Below are positions 10,264 to 21,500 of a stretch of 64,000 nucleotides of DNA, piece after piece. A program made the translations under genes and the position numbers. Origin of the DNA: Taeniopygia guttata (lineage: Eukaryota; Chordata; Aves; Passeriformes; Estrildidae); contig NC_133050.1 of assembly GCF_048771995.1 (NCBI RefSeq), forward strand, positions 1,996,501-2,060,500. Direction: 5' to 3'. The first letter of the stretch is position 1, and the number at the start of each line of letters is the position of its first letter. The notes below the pieces were generated by a model. It was given only the letters and a program-made list of their open reading frames with translations. It had not been told where the DNA came from and made no database searches.

Positions 10264-11526
10264 CTGCAAAGATGATGCCAATTAGGTTTGCTTTGAAAAA
10301 GCAGCATTTCTGACCTGGCAATGGTTGAACGCACACCTTTCTTACCTAAAACGGCCTGTCATACAAGGAGGTGCTGCAGCTCAATATGTTCTCTATTTCA
10401 TTCCTACTTTCTCACCTGAGTATTCAGCAAGTCCTCCTCCAGCTCTGTAGCTAAATGGCTTTGGGAAAAAGACATTCCCTTCAGCACCTCTATCAAAGGC
10501 TTCCCCAAAATGAGGAGCTCAGGTTGGTTTTATCTTGCTCCCTATTTCTGCTTAGACACACCAGGAACACACTCTACTCTTGCTGTCACACAGCCACACC
10601 ATTCACTAAAGTGGCCCCAAGAAGCCACTGGTGCGGTGCTGATCACAGCGTGTCCAGTGCAGAGATGATAACAACAGAGAGAAGCCCCAGTCTGGCTGCA
10701 GGTCTCATTCCTGCTGCTCTCCAGAGGAAACCCTGGATCACAGCCTCTTCCCTACCAAGCACACACTGCTCCCACCATCAGCAGCTCAGAGCAGGACTGC
10801 CAGACACAGCTCTGTGCCAGCCTGCTGACAGAAGTGCTGTAGGCACAGAGGTAGGACATAAGAGGATGCTGGGCCCTGCAGCACTTCCTGCTCTGGCTGG
10901 GAAAAGAGCTAGGGAAAACCAGGGCTGTTTAAAGAGAATTCTTTAAGGTATAGAAAAGATACCTTTCAAGCAGGGTTTTCCAAGATTCTTTCAAAACTTT
11001 TTCCTTGCCCCCTTGTATTGGCCATCTCTTGATTTTAAGCCTGACAAGTCCAAGGTATTCCCTAATGATTCCAAGTCCCCTCCTCACACATGGGATAGCC
11101 TGAATCAAAATGGGAGCCTAAATGCTGCTTAGGACAGAAAAACAAGTTTCCTAGAAACGCCTCAGTACTGGAATTTGTCCTTATGCTAGACTTCCCTAAG
11201 ATTTCTCTTCAAACATGATTTAGGTACTAGAGCTGCCATATCATCAAGAACCCTGCACAGACACAGCTAGGAACCAAAACCACGTCTACATCTTGTCCTT
11301 AGCAGAGTTTCCTATCCACCATGACAAACAAATCACGGGTGCAAGCTTGTTGCAGGCTTTGACATTGTAACCATCTTGAAAAGTATACAGGAATCCCATT
11401 AGAAGTACACACTTCAGGTTTCTATGATGTACAGACACTAGTGCTTCATACCACAGCTTGGACACCAAGAGCAAGTGGGATAAAACCTCATATATGGTAG
11501 AGAATGTTTAAAAATTCACAAAATAC

Positions 11527-11617
11527 CTGAGCAGTTCTCGGTGGAGTATTTCTTTCAGAAGGTCCCAGAGACAGTGACTGGCTGGTGCTGGTGGCATTTG
11601 GAGATGGAGCTGTTTTT
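11527..11617 (-). CDS. ELL2-like exon 7, copy B
   Basis: A 91-bp exon with the same splice context as copy A (CCTTACAG acceptor, GTATTTTG donor). It encodes KTAPSPNATSTSQSLSLGPS then ERNTPPRTAQ. NATSTS matches ELL2 better than ELL. Frame and phase continue from exon 6 and into exon 8, so exons 4-8 of copy B join without a stop. Confidence 0.8.
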
Positions 11618-11750
11618 CTGTAAGGATGGTCCAGCATTTCAGGTTACAAGGCAAAAATATCAACAGTCCTTGTTCTTTCCTCACAGCAAAAACAGACCTT
11701 CATTTCCCAGAGGGTTTTTTTGAAATGGTTGTTGTCCTGGCTGAACTTAC

Positions 11751-11875
11751 TGAAAAAGGGTCACCTCCAATGTCTTTCTATCTCTTTCACTGTAGCCAGG
11801 CCAATCAACATGAATGTCTTTGAAGAAATGTTCCTTCAGACTGAAAGAATTCTCATTTGCATCCAGGTTGGCTAC
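11751..11875 (-). CDS. ELL2-like exon 6, copy B
   Basis: A 125-bp exon, acceptor TCTGCCCCTAG, donor GTAAGTTC. It encodes VANLDANENSFSLKEHFFKD then IHVDWPGYSERDRKTLEVTL. DWPGYSERDR is closer to ELL2 (DWPGYSE.DR) than copy A is. The phase is intact. Copy B has an 1836-bp intron between exons 5 and 6 against 551 bp in copy A, so either copy A lost DNA or copy B gained it. Confidence 0.88.
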
Positions 11876-13711
11876 CTAGGGGCAGACATTTAAAACATCA
11901 ATATTCATTGCACCTAAAGGCAGACTACAGATGTAAAACTGGTAGTACAGAGCTAAAGCAAAGCTGAAAAGAAAATCATGCACCAGTTTTCCAGGACTTT
12001 TGTTTGATGTGAAGAACAAAGCAGCTGTCATGTAAGAGGCAACAATATTAAACAGGTGTGGTCCATTTGGGCTGTAGAAATTTGGATGTAAGTAAATGCC
12101 AAACTGCTGCAAGCATGGAGGAAATGGAGGCTATGAAAATCTCTCCCTGCACCAGGGATCCAGGTTTCTTGGTCTTTAACGCAGCATTGAGAATCAAGGT
12201 ACACTATGCCAGAACTTCACATTTGAAATACATGGAGAGACCAGGTTTTTCCTTTCTGTTTTCCTTTTTTCAGGAGTAGGACCTGAAGAACATCATCCCC
12301 ATGAGCAAGTCCATATTTTTCCACTCTCAGGAGGACACATGCTGCCCTCTTGATTCACCCAGCTACATTGCCATGGCAGAACACAGCCTGGACCTGTAAT
12401 GGGGCAGGTTTTCATCATCCCATGAAGCACCACAGGATGTTGGCATTTGTCTCTGCAAACAGAACTGCTTTTCTTTCTCAAGTGTCTGCTCAGAGGAAAC
12501 TGCAGCTTCCTATGGAACACTTATAGGAGATAACCTACCTAGAGCTACACTTCAACAGCTTAAAAGGAACAAAGATGCCCAGAATCAGGAATTCACTTTT
12601 TAAAAGCAGAACTCAGGCTGTGTTGGAAGAGAAGGAAGGTTGTGAATAGAAGAGCTCAGCAAGTTCTCCCTACTGGTTTTTCACGTATAGCAAAAAACAC
12701 CACCATCTCCCTATGAAGTTAAAAGAAATGTAAATAACAGTTTTCAGGATGTAGTGCTGTTCACACAGCCCTTTCAGAATGCAAACCAGTATCTCCAGGC
12801 AGTTCACACTGCAAACAAGAAAATACTCCTTCAAAATCTCCTTAAACATTAACAAGAACAAACAGAAAGGAGACATTTTTTTCATCTCTTACCCTCTAAG
12901 GAGCTGAGCTTTGAAGTCTTATCATCACCTGTTTCGTAGCTATAAAGGAAATATTGCTACTTGATATGGTAATGCTTGCATAATTCAGCAACAGCCTACA
13001 CTGATGGGGAATATTGAAAAAGGAGGAAACAGCCACTGCATCCTTCAGTCCATGTGAATTGTATGAATGGCTGTAATAAAGAAATACCAGTGGCGCTAAA
13101 AGGACAACTGGAAAATTATGAGAAATAATAGGTGCCGAGGAAGTCGACAACTCAATTCACACAACAGCAAAGCAACTCTGTGTTCAAAGTTGGGCCACCA
13201 TCTTTATCATGTAGGATTTTCCTGGAACACCCTTCCCTGGAAGGCAATCCCCACAGTAGAAGCAAATACCATTGAGAGGCCACCAAGTCCCTTCAAATGA
13301 AATACTGCCCTATGCGGCCACCAAAATTCTCTCCTCTGAAACTTGTCCCAGGGTATTTTAAGGACCTCAGCTAAGTGTTTCACCCAGTTGAGAGTTTCAC
13401 CCTGTGAAGTTACTTCATGAAGCAGTTTACCAGTGCAAGGAAAAGAGGGAGGATTAAAATAAGGCATGAGAAGCAACAACATTACAAAGAATTTATCATT
13501 GCCAGGTATTCTAGAAGAACAACAACAAGGCCTCCAAAGTTTTGAAGGTTTCTTTCTTTTTGTCACATGGACTTGCAGTTGGGTAGAAACTGAGTAAAGT
13601 TGATGGGAAAATGCAAAGGGCATTTCCTAAGCTTCTCATTAGTTTCTAATTGAAACCCTGAAGTAAGACTGCTAAGAGTTAGCATTGCTGGCAGCAGCCC
13701 CAGGATCTCAC
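11876..13711. other. Long intron of copy B, no gene seen
   Basis: AT-rich intron sequence. The outer parts (about 12,890-13,130 and the first hundred bases) align by eye to the shorter copy A intron; the middle has no counterpart there. No coding exon, LTR or CR1 end was recognised in the extra sequence. Confidence 0.5.
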
Positions 13712-13965
13712 CTCCTGAAGGATCTTTCCAAGGGACTCCTTGTCCTTTTCCATAACTCCCTCTCTCTCTAAGCAGGTAAATAACTCTGACTTCTTGTAAT
13801 TCTTCAGAGCCAGTAAATGAATCACCCTGTCTCTGATGGGTCGTTGAGAAACAGCACTGAAAAGTCTCCGGATGTATTTTGCAGGGTTCATGGGCATCGT
13901 TCTCTTCCTCTCAGGCACAAGATCTGGAGAGCTGTGTGGGGCTCTCCTGAGCTCTGGTATTTTCA
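13712..13965 (-). CDS. ELL2-like exon 5, copy B (elongation-factor ELL domain)
   Basis: A 254-bp exon, identical in length to copy A. The acceptor is TTTACTGAAG and the donor GTGAGATC. It encodes VKIPELRRAPHSSPDLVPER, KRTMPMNPAKYIRR, then SQRPIRDRVIHLLALKNYKK and SELFTCLEREGVMEKDKESL. The VPERKR..PMNPA segment matches ELL2 closely. The ELL domain contributes to suppression of Pol II pausing. The exon is open and in phase with exon 4 (14,722-14,816) and exon 6. Confidence 0.9.
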
Positions 13966-14254
13966 CTTCAGTAAAGAAAAAACAGAAAATGAATTGTCAA
14001 ACGGGGAGTGGGAGGAATCAAGGTAGTTGATGCAAAACGAAGTACCGAGACTGTGGAAACTCTATTTGTTCAGAATGTATAGATCAGTACAAATCCAGAC
14101 AGTAAAGCATTAGGAAGAAACAGTCATTAAAAATACCGTGTGAAGGAGTGATACTGGAGGGGAGGTATTTATGGAAAACCCTTTATATGCATGGTGGTTT
14201 TTGTATTTCTCCAGTTTGTAAGCTCAAGCACTAAGCTATGTCAAGAATGATATG

Positions 14255-14600
14255 GACGGGGGGATTAAATGCTTCTTTGGCAAGTTTGACAACACCAGAG
14301 GTCTGGGATGCAATCCAGAGGGACATGGAGAACCTTGGCAAGTAGGGCCCTGGGAACCTCATCAGATTCAACAAGGCCAAGTGCAAAGAGCTGCATCTTT
14401 GGGATTGGGACATGCCCTATCCCAGCTGGGCATGGATGCTGGGATGGGATGAGGAGCCTGGGATGAAGGTGGGGAGGACCTGGGGGTGCTGGTGGATGAG
14501 AGGCTGGGCATGAGCTGGAAACATGTGCTGGCAGCCCAGAAAGACAGCTGTGTCCTGGGCTGCATCAGGTGAAGCGTGGCCAGCAGGTCAAGGGAGGGGA
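14255..14600 (+). repeat. CR1 fragment (copy B counterpart of 9530-9770)
   Basis: Longer version of the CR1 piece at 9530-9770, including a 'GCTGCATCAGGTGAAGCGTG' then 'GCCAGCAGGTCAAGG' segment typical of the CR1 coding 3' region. Its position between exons 4 and 5 is the same in both blocks. Confidence 0.8.
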
Positions 14601-14721
14601 TATGACAGAGCAAGCAGTGTTTGAAACCAGGAACTCGTGCTTAGTGGCTGATGGAGACTTGATGCATATTGGTGAGAAATCCGGGAGCTTTGTCTCTTCC
14701 ATCCCACACACAGAGACTGAC

Positions 14722-14816
14722 CTTTCTTGACACGCTCCTTCAGTCTTTCAATGTAGGTCAAATTTTTAATGCCTTTCTCCACTTCCTGTTCCTTGGACCA
14801 TGCCTCTCTATTTGTC
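14722..14816 (-). CDS. ELL2-like exon 4, copy B
   Basis: A 95-bp exon, acceptor GGTTTGCAG, donor GTCAGTCT. It encodes TNREAWSKEQEVEKGIKNLT then YIERLKERVKK, aligning loosely with the TRERMTQAEEES...K.IKPG..VGKR part of ELL2. The junction to exon 5 gives KERVKK-VKIPELRRAP, matching the family's GKRVQIRKAP junction in phase. The sequence is more diverged than the later exons. No convincing exons 1-3 were found upstream. Confidence 0.65.
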
Positions 14817-15044
14817 TGCAAACCTAATTGCACAAACATCACACACTTCAATTATTTAGAGCACTGTAAACATGCCAGTTGTCGAGTGAAGACACCGCTA
14901 ATGTTTTGAGAAGTTCAATCCAATGTGGATAGAGAAACTTCCTACAGCATTCAAACAAAACACCTCCTAAAACCATACCCCTGAATGACTTCTAACAAAA
15001 ATTACCTGAAGCCATAAGCAAGCATTAAGATCAAAATTAGGTAA

Positions 15045-15240
15045 GAGTTCTTCACCCAGAGGGTGATCAGGCATTGGGACAGGCTCCCCACAAGACTGCT
15101 CATGGTACCAAGTCCACTAGAGCTCAGAAAACATTTGGACAAGTTCCACAGGCACCTGGTGGGATTCTTGGGGACAGAGCTGCACTTGCATATCCTTGTG
15201 GATCCCTTCCAAGTCTGATTCTGATTCTCTGATTCTGTGA
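15045..15240 (+). repeat. CR1 3' end with ATTCTG-type tail
   Basis: Shows 'GGTGATCAGGCATTGGGAC', 'AGGCTCCCCAC' and 'GGCACCTGGTGGGATTCTTGG', and ends in ATTCTGATTCTCTGATTCTGTG, the short tail repeats characteristic of CR1. Confidence 0.85.
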
Positions 15241-17275
15241 CAAAGCCCAGTCCCTAACTGGTACAGCATGGAGCATGTTGCAAAGGCACCCTGTACCCTA
15301 GCAGCAACCAGACCTGTCTCACCTGAGTTTCTCTGTGCCAGCCTAAAGCCAAAGCAGCACCAAGTTCCACAATTGTCTCACTACTGCCAGTCCTCACACC
15401 CCAGTTACTGAATGCTAAATATTCCCTTAGGGTCTGTGTAGACCACCACCAAGAATCACACAAATCATCATTCACATGTGAAACAGAATGTCCCCAATGA
15501 GAAATGTGAAGTTTAGTTTTGTCTCTGCAAAAAGCCACCATGATGCTAGTTTAAAATGCTCTGCAGTAGGCTAAGGCAGAGCAAGAGCTGCCCTTGCAGT
15601 GGCAGGGAAGTCCCTGCAGGCAGGTGACTGCAGCCACAGCCAGGTGAGAGCCTGCTTTCCTCAGGGCAGCTGGCTGTACCTGGCTCAGCTCACTGCTGCA
15701 GGCAGCACCACTGAGTGCCTGTAAGGGGAATGTGCACCTCGAGTCTGCCTGGAACCAGGCTCCTTGGGGAAACAGCATTGAGAACACATTAATAACAAAT
15801 GACATCACCTAAGCACCTTGTGCTTTGTGGGAAATGATGGAATCCGTGGGGAAGATGACATCAATATCTTCCTTTCGATTGCCTTGAAAAGAACCCAACA
15901 CTGTGTTGCGGCAACACTCACTTATTAACGACCAAGAGAAAAAATTAAATCAAGCAAAGTTTCCCAAGCTGACCTTATGAAATCCTCTATGCAACTTTCT
16001 CAAGGTTGCATAGGTTTTCCCAATTAAATTTATAGGATAATGACAGTGCCTAGATACTCCAAAAGCAAAATCTTAGCTACCAAGGCAGTGAATTTAGGTG
16101 CATGGAGTAGTCCAAGTCCATCCCATCAACCAGTATGCAAACAAGGAAGGTCTAGCAGGTTTTCTCAGGGGAAAACAAACCAGTGGCTAAATGTAGTGGC
16201 AAGAGACTGCAAGGTTGACCTGAGGGCATACCACCTCCAGTTGAGATCTCTGAACACAAGAGATCCCCTGTCCCAAGAATATGCTGCAAAAATGAGTTAC
16301 CAAGTTGAAAATCTTACCGACACTGAGCAAAATGTGAAAGGCAATCATACCTCCAGCTGGGTTATACAAGTTGACATTCTGCGCACTTCCATTGTGCGAT
16401 GCCTTGCTGGCATTTGGCTAAAAGGAAAAAGATATTTTCTGTAAAAACTTCAGCCTGCTCTCCATCACTGCTGATTAACTAGGCCCTTTGTTTTAAACAA
16501 GAGCTGTATTTGCAAAGGTTTGCTGTCACATCACTAGAAAGGGCTGCTTTGACGCAGTTCTCCCTCTGCAAGCAGCCGGCTACAAAACTGCCCTGAGAGA
16601 GCAACCCTCACTTGGCCTCTAACGCAGCCAAGTGTTCAAGTAGCAAGTCATCCTTTCCCAGTTGCCGGAATTTATAGGCACAGGCTGCCCTTGAAATCAA
16701 GTACCTGAGTACAACTGAACTGGCCAGTGTCCAGCTAACAATCCAGGTGAGAGTGGTTCACAAAAATATAAGAATTTTGGACACGACCTGATGCTGGGAT
16801 TTATTTGGTACTAAGGAAGCACATCTTAGAGTCAGCTCCAAGAAGAATTTCATCTGCATAAGGTGAATTTTGACTCTCAACAGGCATGAAAGCCCTTTCT
16901 CTTGTCCTCAGCTCTAGATGCAATTCTTTGAAGCTGTGAAATGGAAGCAGTTTATCCTAGGTTAATCAGATATAACAAAATTTGGGTTGCTTGTCTGATC
17001 TCATAATTAATACAGAATGCATCACATTCTGCGGGAGGTTAAAAATCACTGAAATGTTCATCAGTCTAAGTACATTTTTTAACAAAAACAACTACTGCCA
17101 TCCACCTGCTTCATTCTGTAGGCAAAATTGTCTGAGATAAAAATCTAAAAAGCTATGATAAATGGACTGAAAGATGTGAATTAATTACCATGAGAAGGGA
17201 GACATCAATACCAAAGAGAAGATAGAATATTACTTAATTGAAGAAATTATGTAATTTAGAACCAATGAAGATTAA
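15241..17275. other. Non-genic stretch
   Basis: No confident gene. A possible small exon sits near 16,345-16,415 on the minus strand (acceptor TTCCTTTTAG, donor GTATGATT) but it matches no family I recognise. A block at 15,560-15,770 is moderately GC-rich and open in several frames. If the ELL2-like locus had exons 1-3 here they are too diverged to call. Confidence 0.4.
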
Positions 17276-17277
17276 TT

Positions 17278-17362
17278 GGTTTTTTGGGGGGTTTTTTGGG
17301 GTTTTTTTGGGGTTTTTTTTGTTTGTTTGTTTGTTTTTTGTTTGTTTGGTTTTTTTTTTTGC
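17278..17362 (+). repeat. G/T-only low-complexity tract
   Basis: Runs of G4-G6 separated by T6-T7, followed by TTTG repeats and a T11 run, on one strand. Three G-runs of four or more plus flanking GG give weak G-quadruplex potential. Confidence 0.8.
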
Positions 17363-17519
17363 TAAAAATGCTGAAATTTCTTTGTTTGGAAAAGCTTTGA
17401 AAACGGTGTGCATGTGGCTGGAGTTCTCCACTATCATCACAGCTGAGCATAAATACTAAATACTAATACTAAAAAATACTGTTAGAGAGTTTCCTTTATC
17501 CTGACATGTTCGGTGAGTG

Positions 17520-18075
17520 CAGTACAAACATGGAACAATGAGAAATCCATGCATTTTGACCAAGAGCCATGCCCAGAGCATGAATTTCCTGAGTGTCCCA
17601 GCACTGAGAACATCTGACTTTCACTGGAACCTCCTCAGTGCAATCCCTGAGAAACACATCCATCAGAGAACTTCCCACTTCCACTGGCACCTCTTCCGTG
17701 TCATCCCTGTGAGTGGCTTCCCCCCGGGCAGCTGCCTCAAAGGGGCCCTTGGAGCACCAGTGGGGCCCCAGCCCTGCCCAACAGGTCCCGTGGGGTCAGC
17801 AGCACCTGACACCAACACCATGGCCAAGCCCCCACCCGCTGGCAGCCCGCAGAGCCCGACACCTGCCCCTCACCTCTTGGTCCTGGGACCTCTGGGTCAC
17901 CCTGACGGGCACGGCAGGGCTCCTGGGGGCCCTGCGGGACGCAGTGCAGACTGGGGCCCTGTGGAACGCTCTGGATCGTGCCCAGGCCCACAGCTCCGCC
18001 ATCCTGCTCTGCCTCGGGTGCTCCGGCTCCCACACAGCCACTGGTCCTGCTGAAGAGTCTGCAAAATGCAAAATA
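17520..18075. other. Tandem ~65-bp pair and GC-rich block, unassigned
   Basis: 17,590-17,715 contains two diverged copies of a unit (plus strand ACTTTCACTGGAACCTCCTC and ACTTCCACTGGCACCTCTTC). On the minus strand these read as repeated TEEVPVEV/TEEVPVKV with an SSLMDVFLRDC linker. It is followed by a GC-rich block (17,720-18,060) open in several frames. An acceptor-like site (GACTCTTCAG) lies near 18,056 on the minus strand. It could be an unrecognised exon or a non-coding GC island. Confidence 0.35.
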
Positions 18076-19884
18076 TTTGTCAGGAAAATGTGTTCTTTAA
18101 AGTTTGTCCTTGTTGATGGCTTTCAAGGCCCATCAACAAGAAGGGAGGTTATTCCCATGAAACAAGAAGTAGCCAACGAGTGATGGCCAGGCCTTTGAAA
18201 GGCAGGTTACTTCTTGGCTGGATTGCCTTGTTGGGGTGCAGGACTTGACAGGCTTCAGCTACCTCAGACACCGGGGAGGTTAGCAAGGCTTGGGAAGAAG
18301 GATGTACCACTGATGGTGGGCACAAAGAATGCAGATTTAGGGACACAAGGACATTTGGCAGAAGCCCCAAGGAAAGGAACAAACTGATAAAGCCAATGCA
18401 GAAACTGCACTGAATCACCTCCTGTGAGGTAAAAGGTCATTCCAGCAGGGGCAACCATGGCCATGCGCTCCAGAAGCCATTGACATAAAAGAAGGGAGAG
18501 ACTGAGCATGCAGACTAATGAACATGAGAAGTGAGAGGATCATTACCCAACAGCAGACAGAATACTAATTATGAAGAGAACTAGGGAACTTGCAGTCAAT
18601 GAACACTAATTCCTTTCTTTGCTAAAACGTAGAAATACTAAGACACTCTACTTCTTGGGGCGCTGGCTTTGTGAATTTGTCCCTGAGCCCCCCATTTCTG
18701 CACAGAACTGTAAATAATTACCTCCACTCAGTGTGTGGATCAGTCTCTTGACCAACGTGTGCTAGAACCAGCTAAACTGGAACAACACTTGCTCTCGCTC
18801 TGACACCTCCGCTCTCAACGCAGCGGCCGAAGGGTCTGAGCAGTCCTGCTCTGTGCTGGTGACAATGGCCACGTGTCCTTGGAAACGGGGAGTTCCATGT
18901 TCCAGGCTGGGCGGGATGTCACTGAGGAGCAGGACGCGACACAGTCGGGGCACAGGGAGTTCACAATGGGCACACGTGGGGAATGCCCTGCCTTATCCCA
19001 TGACTGACTCAGCTCATTTCCAAGTGCAGAAAGGGGTGCTTTGGCCACCCCAGTTGCTGCAGTAGCTTTGCAAACCAGGGCTAATGAAGTGTTTCTGCAC
19101 AAAAGTGCTGCATTTGGCTCTCTCTGAGGCAAAGGAGCAGCTTAACACCCCTAACCAGGTCAGCAAGGTGCAGCCCCCCAGCACTGGGCCATCCTGTCAT
19201 GGGCCAGTCAGTCTGTGAGGCTTCCAGCACATACACAGTCACTCAAATATCATCTCTTTGACAAAACCCCTTGACCTTTCCTCATCCCAGTCTCCTAAAA
19301 GGAAGCAAGCCAGCAGCATGCCCAGGCCCCCATGTGCTGTGCAGGAGGAGCTGACATGGAAAGGCCCACGCTGGCCCTGAGCACAATTACAGGCTGATAA
19401 TTTTGCTGACTGCAGCTGGCCATTGAAGTTACTGACACATGTAGATAAACATTTTATACTCAGTTTATGATGGTTTTATTGTCGTTTTCCCCCTACCCAA
19501 GATTATTCCTGATTTAAGACAGCTGGCACCAAAAATAAGTGTTGTCCAGTCATTACAGGGAGAGAGAATAAGAGCATGTAGTTGAGAATGTGTTGAATAT
19601 TACCATCCAGAGCACATTTTCAATGACATCCTCTATTTGTTTTCAAGACTATGTCTATATCTACCCAGGTCTGATCTCCTGGCTGCCCCACTCACAAGGA
19701 CAGTGCAGTTTGGGGAAAGAAAGGGAGGAAGCAATTTGTCAAACACCAGAGCCCACATCTGTGTCCCTTTTTGGGAATGACTGGATGGTGTTGATGATGG
19801 ATCCCCAGTTATGAACTATTGCAAAAGCCTGTGTACGAATCATGAAAGGAATCCATGGAGGTGCTACACTGGACTCCAGAATGT
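18076..19884. other. Non-genic stretch
   Basis: No exon, LTR or tandem array recognised. The region 18,790-19,130 is moderately GC-rich and its longest minus-strand frame (105 codons) has no recognisable domain. The right end (from about 19,440) may belong to the ERV remnant that follows. Confidence 0.4.
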
Positions 19885-20330
19885 CCAGCAGCCTTTCTAT
19901 ATATTTTAAAGGTTATTGATGACAACCCCAGCTCTGGAGTTACCAGATTTGACTGACCCCTTTGCACTGTTCATACATGAGTGCCCTTGCCTTGCACAGT
20001 AACTCCATTTTTAGCTCAAAGAATGGGAATGAAGGAAGTAACCCTGCGGTATTTTGAGACTATTTCTCAAAAAACAACTAACCAATGTACTACAGGGATG
20101 GCCAATACACCTCAGAGCAGAAGCCACCATGGTCCTGATTGATGGAATATACTTGAAAATAAATGGTGAAAAAAGTGACAGCTGATGTGCTACACATGGT
20201 TATGTCTTGTGTAGAACAAAAAAAAATGCCACTGGTTATCCCTGAGCAGAATCTGAAAGTAACAGGTGGTACTCCTGGAGCAAAAGACCTTGAGACCCAG
20301 GCCCCTCAAAAACTTTTTTTGTCCTTGCTG
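19885..20330 (+). pseudogene. ERV pol fragment (RT connection / RNase H start)
   Basis: The plus strand encodes LPDLTDPFALFIHECPCLAQ and, after stops, LTNVLQGWPIHLRAEATMVL. These correspond to the segment between RT thumb and RNase H in gammaretrovirus-like pol (LPD..KPF.L... and ...GWP.CL.A.A...). A further frame (20,163-20,348) with MVMSCVEQKKMPLVIPEQ may continue it. Stops and frame changes make it non-functional. Belongs with the LTR-like sequence to its right. Confidence 0.65.
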
Positions 20331-20719
20331 CACGTGTGCTTAGAGTGACATGTGGGTCACCTTCCTGCCAGTTCAGAATGTGCAGAACTGTACCTAAGTG
20401 CTACTTCTGTTCAAAGTTTTCTGGAGGCAAAAAGGGAGCTGGGACAGGGGCAGAACGGGGAATGTCCATAAGTAATAGGTTGTCCTGAAGTCCCTTTTGC
20501 CAGGCAGATGCCATGGGGGGCTCTCACCCAGAGGAAGAGCCAGGACCCGCAGGGCAGATCCGGCCAGGACAGGGGTAATTTTTGCAGCAGCCAGGAGGAG
20601 CACAGCCAGGACCTTGGGGTAACTGGCTATCACCTGCCACGTGGCAGGGGGAAATGGAAAGGGTTTGTTCTTCCTCCACCGGTGTGCCGTAAATCGTGGG
20701 GTGTTGCTATCGCGCTGGC

Positions 20720-21080
20720 GCGGTAGTGTGGAGAAAGGGTTTTAGAAAGGCCTTGGGAATGGGAAACTGAGGAAAAGATACATTTATGTATGCCCCATTG
20801 TTTCAGGAAAGTTTTGCTTCAGCATTTTGCTGTAAACCCCTTTTTCCCCACCCCTGAGCAGTTCCCATTGGACCTGACCCCTGGGGTGGTTCTGATGAGC
20901 CCATGCTGGACACTGTCTCTATTGGTTAGACCTTATCTCTTAATTTTGCTGTATAAAACTGTATCTGGGCAGTAGCCCAGGGTCTTTTGTCCCTGCAACC
21001 ATTCAGGCAATACAATCTCTCTGGACTGCACACAACTGGCCTCTCTTCATCTCTTTATCCCGAATCCTTGCGGCAACCGA
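20720..21080 (+). mobile_element. LTR-like sequence with TATA box
   Basis: Plus-strand order typical of an avian ERV LTR: a CCATTGGACC/CTATTGGTTAGACC box, GTATAAAACTG at about 20,951, then a GGGTCTTTTGTCCCTGCAACC stretch and an AATACAATC near 21,010 that may serve as a variant poly(A) signal. It lies downstream of a plus-strand pol remnant. The ends could not be fixed. Confidence 0.5.
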
Positions 21081-21299
21081 GGCGCACCGCCGCTTGGCCC
21101 GTGCAAACCCAGCCGCTGCCTGGTGAGCCCAGTGCAGCGGGACAGTGGCAAACCCCGGTCCCCTGAGGGGACAGCGAGCCGGAGGGGTCCCGGGGGGCCG
21201 GGGAGGGATGGGGACAGCCGCAAGTGACCCCCGGAAGCCGCAGTGGGGTGTGCCAAGTTCTGTATGGTGAACAATCACGTGTGATTCGTTCACCTCTTG

Positions 21300-21500
21300 T
21301 ACACTCTCCTTTTAGTGTTGTTATTACCGTTTGTGGGATTTTTTCACTGCTGTTTCTAGTAAATTGTTCTTACCTCAACCTATGATCTTTACCTACTTGT
21401 GCTCTTCTCTCCTCCTGCCACAGGAAAAGTGGTGGGGAAGTCAGTGAGTGACACCTGGTCTGAGCTGTATCAGTGTGAGCACAAAACTGGGGAATACCAT
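21300..21500 (+). mobile_element. Second LTR-end fragment
   Basis: Contains TAGTAAATTGTTCTTACCTC followed by AACCTATGATCTTTACC and a TCTTCTCTCCTCCTGCC block, a layout typical of the 3' end of many avian ERV LTRs. No TATA box or coding region is attached. Edges approximate. Confidence 0.5.

Noticed and set aside
16040-16444. Possible ELL2-like exon 3
   Set aside because: A small splice-bounded piece at 16,345-16,415 encodes an NPAG-type stretch, but the resemblance to ELL2 is too weak to call.
17720-18071. ELL2-like exon 1 in the GC-rich block
   Set aside because: Position and GC content would suit a first exon, but none of the N-terminal ELL2 motifs could be seen in any frame.
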